This document shows, in pieces, positions 43,494-52,618 of a DNA stretch of 64,000 bases. The stretch lies in the NCBI GenBank assembly GCA_963792405.1, contig CAWBVU010000006.1, positions 1,364,001 through 1,428,000 of the forward strand, written 5' to 3'. Each line of letters opens with the position of its first letter. Position 1 is the stretch's first letter. Origin of the DNA: SZUA-442 sp963792405 (GTDB taxonomy: Bacteria > Actinomycetota > Acidimicrobiia > Spongiisociales > UBA5794). The translations under genes and the position numbers were made by a program. The notes beneath the pieces are model-generated. The model ran no database searches, had not been told where the DNA came from, and saw nothing but the letters and a program-made list of their open reading frames with translations.

Positions 43494-44789
43494 CTAGGTC
43501 TCGCCACGGTCCGCCCCCCTGTCGCGGTGAGACCCGCCCGAGTGTCGGGAGAACCTCACCCTGGAGACCGCACGACCGTCGAGGGACAGGACGCTGACGT
43601 CCCAGTCCCCGAGGACGAGCCCCTCCCCCGGGCGCGGCACCCTCCCGATCTGATCGAGAACGAGCCCCGCGACCGTGGTGTAGTCACCGGAGGGTACGTC
43701 GATGCCGATCTCGTCGAGGTCGTGGACGGGGAATCGCCCGGGCACGATGAGGCTGCCGTCCGGCTGCCTTCGCACCGTCGCCACGTCCCTGTCGTACTCG
43801 TCGTAGATCTCACCCACCATCTCCTCGACGAGGTCCTCGACGGTCACGATGCCCTCGATGCCGCCGAACTCGTCGACGACGAACGCCATCGCCTGGCGTG
43901 CCTCCTGGAGCTGGCGCAGGGCGGTGAGCACGAGCACCGATTCGGGCAACACCGTCGCCTCCCGAGCGTGAAGCCGGACAGGGCTCGCGCGATCGACTTC
44001 CACCAGATCCTGCATGCTGACGATGCCCACGGCCGTGTCGAGCCCCTCATCGCCGATCGTGACCGGGAGACGGGAGAAGCCGGACGCCACCATCACGCCA
44101 AGGGCCTCGGACACGGCGGCGTCGACGTCGACCGTCCTCACGTCCGGTCGAGGGGTCATCACCTCCTCGATCGTCCGTTCCGCGACCTCGAACGCACCCA
44201 TGATGACCTCCCGCTGGGTGTCGGGGAGTCGCCCTGTCGCGAGAATGAGGTCACGAAGCTCCTCCAGGCCCACCTCCTCACGCGTGGCTCCCGGCGTGCC
44301 GCCGAACAGTCGGACGAACGCATCCGTCGTGGCGCTCAGGAGCCAGACGACCGGTGACGCGGCCACGGAGAACCAATGGAGTGGCCTCCCCATCGCCATC
44401 GCCCAGGCCTCCGGCTTCTGAAGGGCGAGCCGCTTCGGGACGAGCTCCCCGAAGACGAGGGTGAGGAACGAGAGCGCGATCGTCACCACCACGATCGCCA
44501 CGGTGCGAGCGGCATCGCCCGCCCACGAGAATGCAGGCACGAGCGGCTCGGCGAGGCTGACCGCGGCAGCCGCCGATGCGAGGAAGCCCGCAAGCGTGAT
44601 ACCGACCTGGATCGTCGCGAGGTAGCGGTTCGGCTCCGCGGCGAGGTCTGCGACGATCCTGCCCGTACCCCCGCGTTCACGGAGCTTCGCGAGCTGGGGC
44701 TCGCGCAGCGAGATGAGTGCGATCTCCGTGCCTGAGAGCACGGCGTTGATGGCGACCAGCACCACGATCAGGAGGACTTCAGGCCACAT
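43494..44789 (-). CDS. Hemolysin/CorC family protein (CNNM, CBS pair)
   Basis: Predicted 431 aa. An N-terminal DUF21/CNNM domain with four membrane segments (NAVLSGTEIALISL, LVFGELVPKRLAL), a CBS pair in the middle (MTPRPDVRTVDVD, VVDEFGGIEGIVTVEDL), and a CorC_HlyC domain at the end (GDYTTVAGLVL). Such proteins are linked to magnesium or cobalt efflux. An ATG at 44822 would extend the N-terminus by 11 residues; MWPEV was preferred because the first membrane segment begins there. Confidence 0.88.
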   Translation of the reverse strand: MWPEVLLIVVLVAINAVLSGTEIALISLREPQLAKLRERGGTGRIVADLAAEPNRYLATIQVGITLAGFLASAAAAVSLAEPLVPAFSWAGDAARTVAIVVVTIALSFLTLVFGELVPKRLALQKPEAWAMAMGRPLHWFSVAASPVVWLLSATTDAFVRLFGGTPGATREEVGLEELRDLILATGRLPDTQREVIMGAFEVAERTIEEVMTPRPDVRTVDVDAAVSEALGVMVASGFSRLPVTIGDEGLDTAVGIVSMQDLVEVDRASPVRLHAREATVLPESVLVLTALRQLQEARQAMAFVVDEFGGIEGIVTVEDLVEEMVGEIYDEYDRDVATVRRQPDGSLIVPGRFPVHDLDEIGIDVPSGDYTTVAGLVLDQIGRVPRPGEGLVLGDWDVSVLSLDGRAVSRVRFSRHSGGSHRDRGADRGET

Positions 44790-44861
44790 GTATTCCGGCG
44801 CCCGCGTCGGCGCCGACCCCACGGCTCACTCTACCGAGGCGCCCGACGGGGATGGCAACGG

Positions 44862-46163
44862 TCAGGTCGTCGTGGCCCCGGTCTCGGTGCGCGCCTCGGA
44901 AGCGAGCCACCAGAGGGCTCCTGCGAGCGCGGCGCCCACGATGATCACCGACCACCACCCCACGCCGAACTGCGACCAGGCGAACAACGCGAGGGCGACG
45001 AGCCCTGCGCGCATCAGGACGATGTTGCGACTGAGGAAGCCCTCGTCCGCCCTGGCGGAACGGTCCCTCAGCCACGCCTGGAGCAATGAGATGAGCCCGA
45101 TGCCGATCATGACCCAGAGGACGATTGTGACGACCCTGTCGAGGCTGTCGGCCACGGAGCCCACGACCTCGGCGACCGTCGGTGACCCGGGCCCGAAGGC
45201 CTCCTCGATGTTGACGGTGACCCTGCCGATCACCTGCTGTCCGATGAGCAGGCCCACGATGCCGGCGCCCGATGCCCATGCGAGGCCGCGAACGAGGCTG
45301 GACGACATCCACAGTACGACACCGATGAGGACGATCGTGACGACGATGAGCAGCCACACGAGACGATCGAACCAGCGCGCATACGCCTGGATGTCCGTGA
45401 GGCTCTCCTCCGACATCACGGTCACCTGGCCGAAGTCGTCAGGCAGCGTGACACCGAGTGCGTCCTCGAGCTGTGCGATCCCCTGGCCCGGCTCGACACT
45501 GACGTCGATGGTCGGGATCCGATCGATGATCCCGATGAGCGTGCCGACCCTCTCGATCACACCGTCCAGCACCCTGGCGATCAGCGGAACCAGGTTGAGC
45601 CTCACCTCACCGCCCTCGACGATGGCGTTGGGGAGCGCGTCGTAGTCACCACGAATGAGCGCCACCGCTGCGGCGTGTGCTCGCGTGATGGCCCTGACGA
45701 TGAGGTCCTCGATCTCCTCGGAGAAGACGATGGCATCGACACTGCGGCTGATCGCGGAGTTCACCGCCGCTGTGACGACGCCGCCGAGGGCCTCGAGCCT
45801 CTCCCCCGCGCGTTCGTCGATCACTCCGGAGATTCGATCGGGAAGGCCAGCGGCGGCGAGGAGACCGGCGACCAGCTCCTCCTCGATGATCGCCAGGGCC
45901 GTGTCGACCCGCGCGTCGACGTCGACCGCCTCGATCGCCTCGCGGGTCAGGTAGTCGGCGACCGCAGCCTTGGTTTCAGGGCTCTCGATGACCGGCGACA
46001 CGACGGCGACGAACTCGTCGGTGTCGAACGCCGTCTGGTGGAGCCAGACGCCGAGCGTCGAGAGCACCACGGACAGTCCCGTGAGGAACACGACGACACC
46101 AAAGGTGATCCGCCTGAGCAGCGAGGTACGAGGTGGCTGTGGTGGGGGTGAGGTGTGTGTCAC
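44862..46163 (-). CDS. Integral membrane protein of unknown function
   Basis: Predicted 433 aa from GTG 46163. One membrane segment near the N-terminus (ITFGVVVFLTGLSVVLSTLGVW), a helical extracytoplasmic region with FDTDEFVAVVSPVIESPE typical of large actinobacterial membrane proteins, and five membrane segments in the C-terminal half. No enzymatic motif. A CATACT box lies right before the GTG, suggesting a short or absent leader. GTCGCT CC AGCGAC at 46176-46189 is an inverted repeat upstream. Confidence 0.75.
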   Translation of the reverse strand: MTHTSPPPQPPRTSLLRRITFGVVVFLTGLSVVLSTLGVWLHQTAFDTDEFVAVVSPVIESPETKAAVADYLTREAIEAVDVDARVDTALAIIEEELVAGLLAAAGLPDRISGVIDERAGERLEALGGVVTAAVNSAISRSVDAIVFSEEIEDLIVRAITRAHAAAVALIRGDYDALPNAIVEGGEVRLNLVPLIARVLDGVIERVGTLIGIIDRIPTIDVSVEPGQGIAQLEDALGVTLPDDFGQVTVMSEESLTDIQAYARWFDRLVWLLIVVTIVLIGVVLWMSSSLVRGLAWASGAGIVGLLIGQQVIGRVTVNIEEAFGPGSPTVAEVVGSVADSLDRVVTIVLWVMIGIGLISLLQAWLRDRSARADEGFLSRNIVLMRAGLVALALFAWSQFGVGWWSVIIVGAALAGALWWLASEARTETGATTT

Positions 46164-46217
46164 CCACCAAGTATGGTCGCTCCAGCGACGCGACACATCG
46201 TCATCGACGGCTTCCCT

Positions 46218-46415
46218 TCACCGTTCCGAACCGGTGAAGTCGGAGGTCGCCTCGTTGATGTTGCCGCGGATCCTGTCGACGACGCCTTCGCGCGCGCGGA
46301 CGTCACGGACCGCAGGCGTGACGCTGGCACGGCGAAGGGGGATGCCGGCATGGCCTGCCAGATCGGCGATGCGGTCGCGGAGAGAATGCGACACTGGGAT
46401 GTCTCCTGCGCGCAC
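46218..46415 (-). CDS. Small hypothetical protein
   Basis: Predicted 65 aa from GTG, preceded by GGAGGG. The composition (SLRDRIADLAGHAGIPLRR, DRIRGNINEATSDF) looks like a coding protein, unlike the Ser/Arg-rich overlapping frames, and the gap between the flanking genes (about 310 bases) would otherwise be empty. No family recognised. It lies 60 bases downstream of the K+ channel gene on the same strand. Confidence 0.4.
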   Translation of the reverse strand: MRAGDIPVSHSLRDRIADLAGHAGIPLRRASVTPAVRDVRAREGVVDRIRGNINEATSDFTGSER

Positions 46416-46475
46416 GGCCCTCCGGAGGCGATGCGGGAGGGCGGTGGGTTCATCGCCTCCCCATCGTCGTTTCGA

Positions 46476-46997
46476 TCACGATTCAGGACGATCTCCGTGG
46501 TTCGGAGTCCCCTCGTCGTCTCCTCCGGCCGACGACATCGGCCCCTGCGAAGACCCGCCACCGAAGCCCGCGTCGCTCTCCTCGGGGAACACCGAGAGCT
46601 CCCTCTTGCGAACCCGCTCGGCAACGGTGGCGGCATGCCGGTGAAGGCGGACGTTGAGGAACGAGGTGATGATCGCGATGCCGGTGAAGATGTACAGGAT
46701 CGTGAAGAGCTTCGAGATGTCCCTGGTCGGTACGAGGTCACCGAAGCCGACCGTGGAGACGGCGACCGAACTGAAGTACAGCGAGTCGATCCAACTCCAA
46801 TCCTCGAGGAGGTGGTACACGACGGTGCCGAGTGCCAGCAGCGCGAGAGCCGCGGCCGTCAGGATGCGATATCCGTAGTCATCCATGATCGCCGCATAGG
46901 GCGCATCGCGCTGCGCCGGGGTCATCCGTGGTGGGTGGTCTCCCCGATCGGAGGACTCGGCGGATGGACTCGTGTCCGCTGGTCGATCTGTCGTCAT
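46476..46997 (-). CDS. Two-pass potassium channel
   Basis: Predicted 173 aa. Two membrane segments flank the pore with selectivity filter STVGFGDLVP near residue 81. The cytoplasmic ends are short, with no RCK (TrkA) domain; the C-terminal tail is Ser/Gly-rich. It would be a tetrameric K+ channel. ATG 46997 follows GAAGGGA. Divergent from the alpha/beta hydrolase gene, with about 150 bases shared. Confidence 0.87.
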   Translation of the reverse strand: MTTDRPADTSPSAESSDRGDHPPRMTPAQRDAPYAAIMDDYGYRILTAAALALLALGTVVYHLLEDWSWIDSLYFSSVAVSTVGFGDLVPTRDISKLFTILYIFTGIAIITSFLNVRLHRHAATVAERVRKRELSVFPEESDAGFGGGSSQGPMSSAGGDDEGTPNHGDRPES

Positions 46998-47107
46998 CGT
47001 GGCTCAGGTCCCTTCGTGTGGGCGTGCGCATTCTGTCACCTCGCACCGCTCCACGAGCGAAGGGCCACCGTCACCGTGCGGGCGACCTGCACGGGACATG
47101 CATCGGG

Positions 47108-47113
47108 TACCGT
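47108..47113 (+). promoter_or_regulatory. -10 box (TACCGT) for the hydrolase gene
   Basis: TACCGT lies inside GGTACC GT GGTACC, 31 bases before the ATG at 47145. A tandem GGTACC pair may be a binding site, or chance in GC-rich DNA. Confidence 0.3.
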
Positions 47114-47144
47114 GGTACCGACACCGCGAAAAGGACGGATAGCC

Positions 47145-49148
47145 ATGGATTCATCGCCAGTGAAGGGCGTGCTGCTGAAGCTGTCCGATCGGCTCAATCC
47201 GATCACAGGCGGCCCGGCGGCGCCCCTCAAGACCCTCGCACTGTTCGACTCGTTCGCACCCTCGCTCATGCCCCGCGCTTCGATGCATCAGGGAGTGGCC
47301 GCCGGCCTGTCGCTGCTCGCCGCGGAGGTCGCCGGCCGGAGCGTCGACACGATCATCACGAAGTTCGTGCCCAACTCGTCACCGTTCGCCGTCCGGCTCG
47401 CCGCCAGGGGCCTCGTCGCAGCAGGTGGCTACGCAGTCACCCGGATCCCGGAGACCGACGACGAGCCGACCTTCAAGGCGTCGCTGCGCTCCGCCGGTCG
47501 ACTCGCCATGTCAGGGGCCATCGGCTCGGCGGTCTACGAGGCGGGTGTCGACATCAGCGAAAAGCTCCCCTCGGGATCGGGGCTGCGCCCGATCGTCGGT
47601 GGCCTGGCAGGTTTCGCTGGCGCGTCGTACCACGCAAAAGAGCTGCTCTCCAAGCGGCAGGCCGTGATCCAGCCATGGACCGAGGATGACAAGCAGGCGA
47701 CCCTCCCCGCATCGCTGGGCATCGCCTTCGCCGTGGCGTCACTCGGACGAGGCATCGGGAGCGGCTTCGCATCCTCCCGCCGCAGCTTCATCGAGTTCTT
47801 CGGTGAGGATCCGGCGCATGCACTGTTCGGACGGACCGTCAACGCCGCGATCTGGGGCGGGGGTGCCGTCGCCCTGTACCTGGCAGGCGTTGGCTACATC
47901 GCTCGATCCAACGAGAAGGTCGAGCCTGCATACGCCACGCCGCCCGACAACCCCTACGTGTCCGGAGGCCCCAACAGCATCTCACCTTTCTACGAACTCG
48001 GGCTCCAGGGGCGACGGTTCGTCACCGATGTCGTGACGCCCGACCTCATCGAATCGACGATGGGCGAGCCGGCCGTCGCCCACCCCATCAGGGCCTTCAT
48101 CGGAGTCAACAGCGAGCCCTTGTACTCGTCAGGCCGATCGGAGATGATGCTCAATGAGCTCGACCGCCTCGGGGCATTCGAGCGGTCGCATCTCCTGCTC
48201 ATCAGCCCCACCGGCACCGGCTGGGTGGACCAGACCATGATCGAGTCCGCAGAGCTCCTCACCCGCGGGGACATCGCGACGGCATGCATCCAGTACGGGC
48301 GGGGTCCGTCGTTCCTCGAGGTGCAGAAGGTGGCGCTGGGCCGCGCACAGTTCCGCGGCCTGCTCTGGGGCGTCAAGATGCGCCTCGACGGCATGCCACC
48401 TGAGAAGCGCCCCAAGGTCTATGTGTTCGGCGAGAGCCTCGGCGCGTGGTCGTCCTCCGACGTGGTCATGCACCAGGGCATCGCAGGCTTCGATCACTAT
48501 GGCATCGACCGGGCGCTCTGGTTCGGTCTGCCGGGGCTCGCCAAGTGGTCCAAGACGGGAATGCGCCAGGGCTCGAACGAGCTCGTGCCGCCCGGAACCG
48601 TGATGCCCTTCGATCACTTCGGCGAGTACGAGACCCTGTCGGAGGAGGAGCGGGATCGGCTCCGCGCCGTCATCGTCGATCACGACAACGACCCGATCGC
48701 ACAGATGTCCTTCCGGTGGGCGGTGAAGCGACCGGAGTGGCTCGACGGCCAACGGCGCGGCAGGAACGTGCCGGAGGGTATGGATTGGGTACCGGTCATC
48801 ACGTTCGTCCAGATCATGATCGACGCGATGAACGCGATGCAGGTCGTTCCGGGCCAGTTCAAGTCCTTCGGGCACGATTACCGGGGCGATACGGCTGACT
48901 TCGTGCATGCGGCGTATCGCCTTCCCGCGGTCACCGATGAGCAGAAGGAGAAGGTCCAGGCCACCCTCCTCCAGCTCGAGGTGGAACGTGGCGAGAGGAT
49001 CAAGAACACGAAACCCGAGTCCGGCCCGGGCGCACCACCCAGCCGCACCGAGAAGCCGCGTCCGTGGCTTCGCGACCGCACCACGCTCGACGTCGACAAA
49101 CCGGCGGTCGTTGCCACGGCTGGCGAGGCACCTGCCGACTTCCAATAG
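47145..49148 (+). CDS. Membrane alpha/beta-hydrolase (Abhydrolase_9-like)
   Basis: Predicted 667 aa. The N-terminal 250 residues contain four or more hydrophobic segments; residues 290-590 are a hydrolase domain with NSEPLYSSGRSEMMLNELD and catalytic Ser in GESLGAWSS near residue 431. The pattern fits the actinobacterial Abhydrolase_9 family (alpha/beta-hydrolase plus membrane region), of unknown substrate but suspected lipid or wall esterase. ATG 47145 has AAGGACGG upstream. The C-terminal 70 residues are Pro/Lys/Glu-rich and disordered. Confidence 0.8.
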   Translation: MDSSPVKGVLLKLSDRLNPITGGPAAPLKTLALFDSFAPSLMPRASMHQGVAAGLSLLAAEVAGRSVDTIITKFVPNSSPFAVRLAARGLVAAGGYAVTRIPETDDEPTFKASLRSAGRLAMSGAIGSAVYEAGVDISEKLPSGSGLRPIVGGLAGFAGASYHAKELLSKRQAVIQPWTEDDKQATLPASLGIAFAVASLGRGIGSGFASSRRSFIEFFGEDPAHALFGRTVNAAIWGGGAVALYLAGVGYIARSNEKVEPAYATPPDNPYVSGGPNSISPFYELGLQGRRFVTDVVTPDLIESTMGEPAVAHPIRAFIGVNSEPLYSSGRSEMMLNELDRLGAFERSHLLLISPTGTGWVDQTMIESAELLTRGDIATACIQYGRGPSFLEVQKVALGRAQFRGLLWGVKMRLDGMPPEKRPKVYVFGESLGAWSSSDVVMHQGIAGFDHYGIDRALWFGLPGLAKWSKTGMRQGSNELVPPGTVMPFDHFGEYETLSEEERDRLRAVIVDHDNDPIAQMSFRWAVKRPEWLDGQRRGRNVPEGMDWVPVITFVQIMIDAMNAMQVVPGQFKSFGHDYRGDTADFVHAAYRLPAVTDEQKEKVQATLLQLEVERGERIKNTKPESGPGAPPSRTEKPRPWLRDRTTLDVDKPAVVATAGEAPADFQ

Positions 49149-49163
49149 GACCCGCCGTTCGCC

Positions 49164-50537
49164 TCAGCCCTCCGCTGTGGCGATCCTCCCGGCGGCGATC
49201 GCCTTCGTGAAGGCGTCGTAGTCGCGGGTGCTCTGATCGGCGTAGGCGAAGGCGAAGTCGGCGATGGCGGTGTCAAAGGCATCGCTGGTGCCCATGTAGC
49301 CCGAGATGGCGATCGAATCCCCCGAACGTGCATGGGCGTGGGCGAGTGTCCACCCGCAGATCGACGCATAGGTCGCGAGCCGCTTCTCGTCCATGGAGGC
49401 GATGTCCGCTGAGCCCTTCATGTCACGAAACTGACGCCAGTAGTACTGCGGCCGCGTCCCACCCCCGGACCAGCCCAGGAAGATGTCGCTGGCCGCCTGC
49501 ATCAGGCGCTGACCCTCGACGACGCGCTGCCCGTGCATGGCATACTCGCTCGCGGGCAGGTGGTCCTCGAGCACGGACGCAGTGGCCTCCTTCACTTGGA
49601 GGAACAACGGATCGTTCTCGTCGCTGCCGAGGAAGAGCGCGATGAAACACCGCGTCCCGACGCTTCCGACGCCGACGACCTTCAGAGCGACGTCGACCAG
49701 TTCGTAGCGGTCGAGCAGGCGCCTCCGGTTGTCCTGGAGGGTCGATCGATAGTCCGCGAGGCTCTGCTCCACGATCTGCTCCACCGCCTCGGGATCCACG
49801 CCCACCACGGATGCGAGATCGCGGAGGGGGATCAGCAGAGGGGGCTCGCTCTTGATCCTGACCTTCCCATCGACGACCTCCGTCAACTTCGACATGGCCT
49901 GGAGGTTGTCCTTGCCGCGGGCCTTCGCCGCGGTCCTCGTGATCCGCTCCCTGGCCTTCTTCGACGGCGTCGCCGCGACGATCTGATCGAGCGAGAGCTG
50001 TGCGTACCACACGTCGAGCGTGCGCATCGACGTCGACTCGGCCATCACCGTGCGGTAGGACGCGACAGAGCGCGCGACCGCCGCTCGTGTGTCGGTGTCC
50101 TTCAGTCCGTTGTCGCGGCCGGCGAGCACGAAGCTCGTCGCCAGACGCTTGACGTCCCACTCCCACGGTCCGGGAAGCGTCTCATCGAAGTCGTTGATGT
50201 CGAACACCTGCGCCCGCTCGGGAGACGCGAAGGAGCCGAAATTGGAGAGGTGTGCATCACCGCAGATCTGCGTATGCAATCCCGTGACGGGGGTCGAGGA
50301 CAGGTCAGAGGCCATGACCTTCGCCGCTCCCCGATAGAAGGTGAAGGGCGAGACCGACATCCGGCCATGGCGAATCGGTACGAGCTGGGCCAGCCGACCC
50401 GCATCCTGCTGGGTGATGAGATCCACGGGGTCCGGCCGGTTCGAGGGAGGGGACCACTCCGCATGGCTCTCGCGGGGCACCGTGGTGCGGATGTCCTTGC
50501 CACCCTGGCGGCGCTCGTTCACAGTGGGTCGGGTCAC
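49164..50537 (-). CDS. DUF2252 protein (first copy)
   Basis: Predicted 457 aa from GTG 50537, which follows GGAGGG by nine bases. Characteristic segments: LVPIRHGRMSVSPFTFYRGA, CGDAHLSNFGSF, DINDFDETLPGPWEWDVKRL, VGVGSVGTRCF, and LAHAHARSGD at the end. GDAHLSN, the DFD and GPWEWD look like the catalytic loop and metal site of aminoglycoside-phosphotransferase-type kinases, although they lie in the first third of the protein. Activity is unknown. Convergent with the hydrolase gene. Confidence 0.85.
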   Translation of the reverse strand: MTRPTVNERRQGGKDIRTTVPRESHAEWSPPSNRPDPVDLITQQDAGRLAQLVPIRHGRMSVSPFTFYRGAAKVMASDLSSTPVTGLHTQICGDAHLSNFGSFASPERAQVFDINDFDETLPGPWEWDVKRLATSFVLAGRDNGLKDTDTRAAVARSVASYRTVMAESTSMRTLDVWYAQLSLDQIVAATPSKKARERITRTAAKARGKDNLQAMSKLTEVVDGKVRIKSEPPLLIPLRDLASVVGVDPEAVEQIVEQSLADYRSTLQDNRRRLLDRYELVDVALKVVGVGSVGTRCFIALFLGSDENDPLFLQVKEATASVLEDHLPASEYAMHGQRVVEGQRLMQAASDIFLGWSGGGTRPQYYWRQFRDMKGSADIASMDEKRLATYASICGWTLAHAHARSGDSIAISGYMGTSDAFDTAIADFAFAYADQSTRDYDAFTKAIAAGRIATAEG

Positions 50538-50701
50538 GGGATTCACCCTCCTTCGATGGGACCACTCTACGTATCGCTCGTGGCATGTGGGCCCCGCCCG
50601 AGACGGCGCGGCGCCGTGTAGGGTGACCGACACCCGCGGTATCGACGATCACCGGAACGAGGTGGAGGAGTACCAACGGGACGACCAGGCAGGAGGGTCA
50701 C

Positions 50702-51097
50702 ATGGCGCAGTCAATGGCAGGCTGGTACTCGGATCCGACCGGGCAGTACGTGTATCGGTTCTGGAACGGCGCGGCGTGGACGAACCAGGTCAGCAATGGG
50801 GGTACCAGCGGCATCGATCCGAACCCCATGGACCCGTCCATCGTCCAGACTCCCCCTGCCCCCGGGTCCCAGGCGCCTGCACCCTCGCAGCCCGCCGCCG
50901 TACCGACCGTGCAGGTCACCCAGAAGAGCGGGGGCATGGGATTCGGCACGATCCTCGGTGTGCTCATCGGGATCCTCATCGTCGTCGTGATCGTCGTGGT
51001 GCTCATCCAGAGTGCGGGCGATGACACCACCGACACCACCGACACCACCCTCGCACCGACCACCACTGAGGCCACGACGACGACCGCGGCGCCATAG
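50702..51097 (+). CDS. DUF2510 membrane protein
   Basis: Predicted 131 aa. The N-terminal GWYSDPTGQYVYRFWNGAAWT motif is the DUF2510 domain (quoted within limits as GWYSDP and FWNGAAWT). A Pro/Ala-rich linker, one membrane segment (GTILGVLIGILIVVVIVVVL) and a short Thr/Asp-rich extracellular tail follow. The domain is a frequent N-terminal cytoplasmic tag in actinobacterial membrane proteins. Strong AGGAGGG site before ATG. It lies between the two DUF2252 genes. Confidence 0.82.
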   Translation: MAQSMAGWYSDPTGQYVYRFWNGAAWTNQVSNGGTSGIDPNPMDPSIVQTPPAPGSQAPAPSQPAAVPTVQVTQKSGGMGFGTILGVLIGILIVVVIVVVLIQSAGDDTTDTTDTTLAPTTTEATTTTAAP

Positions 51098-51142
51098 GGC
51101 CGACAGGCGAGTGACCAGGACTCGCGCCGTCTCCCAGCGTGC

Positions 51143-51148
51143 ATAGAC
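51143..51148 (+). promoter_or_regulatory. -10 box (TAGACT), leaderless second DUF2252 gene
   Basis: TAGACT ends six bases before the ATG at 51155, which has no ribosome binding site; a leaderless message is likely. Confidence 0.4.
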
Positions 51149-51154
51149 TTCCTG

Positions 51155-52597
51155 ATGGTCACTGAGCCTGACTCGCGTCCGCACGCACCCGTCTTCGTCG
51201 ACGAGATTCCGCATCCCACCCCGGAGGAGCGCAGTGTGAGGGGCCGCCTCGCACACGACCGTGTGCCGCGCTCCAGCCACGGTGATTGGACGCCTTCGGA
51301 TGACCGATCCCCGATCGCCATCCTCGAGGCGCAGGCCACGAGCAGGGATCCGGGATTGGTCCCCATCCGCCATGGGAGGATGTTGGAGTCCCCGTTCGCG
51401 TTCTTCAGGGGCTCCGCAGCGATCATGGCCGCCGACCTCGCGACGACGGTCGACAGCGGCATCGCGGTGCAGTTGTGCGGGGACGCCCACCTCCTGAACT
51501 TCGGGATGTTCCGCACGTCTGAGCAATCGCTCAGCTTCGACATCAACGACTTCGACGAGACCCATCCCGGCCCATGGGAATGGGACATCAAGCGACTCGG
51601 GGCGAGTTTCGAGGTCGCGGGGCGGGACCTGGGCATGGGCGGCGCCAAGCGCAGGAACGCCGTGGTGGCCCTCACCGGGGCGTACAGGGATGCGATGGCC
51701 TCGTTCGCGACGATGGGCAACCTCGCTGTGTGGCACATTCGCCTCGACGTGGGCGATCTCCTGGACCGCCTCCGCCGGCAGAAGGCGGATCCCGACCGCG
51801 TCCGATCGATCGAGCGATCGGTGAAGCAGGCGCTCAAACGCAACCACCTCACGGCGTTCGACAAACTCGTCGAGGAGACTCCAGACGGGCTGCGCTTCTC
51901 CCACCGGCCGCCACAGCTCGTCCCCGTGGAGCACCTCATCGATGACGAGGGCCGCATCCGCTACCAGGAGGTGATCGGCGAGTTCCTTCAGCAGTACCGC
52001 GGAAGCCTCCGCCCCGTCGATCGCCACATCCTCGAGTCGTATCGCTTCGTCCACATGGCGCGCAAGGTCGTCGGTGTCGGCAGCGTCGGAACGCGCGCAT
52101 GGGTCGTCCTCATGGTGGGCAGGGACGACGACGATCCCCTCCTGATCCAGTTGAAGGAGGCCCAGGCATCGGTCCTCGAGGCGCACCTCGGCCCGAGCGG
52201 GTGGCCCACCAGCGGCGAACGTGTCGTGCATGGTCAGCGCCTCATGCAGGGGTTCAGCGATCCACTGCTCGGGTGGTACGAACTGGAGGCCCTCGACCAC
52301 AAGCGACACGCCTTCTATGTGCGGCAACTCTGGGACGGGAAGGCCTCGATCGACCTGACGGGGGTGTCCTCGGAGGCCCTGGCGGACTATGCGCGGCTGT
52401 GCGGATGGACGATCGCGAGGGCACACGCCCGCACCGGTGACCGCATCGCGATCTCGTCATACATCGGAAGCGGCGACCGATTCGGGGAGGCCATCGCCGA
52501 ATTCGCGGCGACCTACGCGGATGTCAACGAGCGGGACTTCTCTGCGCTGGCGGATGCAGTGGCGGCAGGTCGCCTGGAGGCTGTCCGCGGCGTGTGA
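51155..52597 (+). CDS. DUF2252 protein (second copy)
   Basis: Predicted 480 aa. Same motifs as the first copy: LVPIRHGRMLESPFAFFRGS, CGDAHLLNFGMF, DINDFDETHPGPWEWDIKRL, VGVGSVGTRAW, and IARAHARTGD. The two are clear paralogues but on opposite strands, so they are not a recent tandem duplication. Kinase-like motif order is shared. The start ATG seems leaderless. Confidence 0.87.
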   Translation: MVTEPDSRPHAPVFVDEIPHPTPEERSVRGRLAHDRVPRSSHGDWTPSDDRSPIAILEAQATSRDPGLVPIRHGRMLESPFAFFRGSAAIMAADLATTVDSGIAVQLCGDAHLLNFGMFRTSEQSLSFDINDFDETHPGPWEWDIKRLGASFEVAGRDLGMGGAKRRNAVVALTGAYRDAMASFATMGNLAVWHIRLDVGDLLDRLRRQKADPDRVRSIERSVKQALKRNHLTAFDKLVEETPDGLRFSHRPPQLVPVEHLIDDEGRIRYQEVIGEFLQQYRGSLRPVDRHILESYRFVHMARKVVGVGSVGTRAWVVLMVGRDDDDPLLIQLKEAQASVLEAHLGPSGWPTSGERVVHGQRLMQGFSDPLLGWYELEALDHKRHAFYVRQLWDGKASIDLTGVSSEALADYARLCGWTIARAHARTGDRIAISSYIGSGDRFGEAIAEFAATYADVNERDFSALADAVAAGRLEAVRGV

Positions 52598-52618
52598 ACG
52601 CGGGGCCCGCGGGCGCTC

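Noticed and set aside
46160..46741. Minus-strand frame of about 190 codons
   Set aside because: It is Ser/Arg-rich and overlaps the K+ channel gene in another frame.
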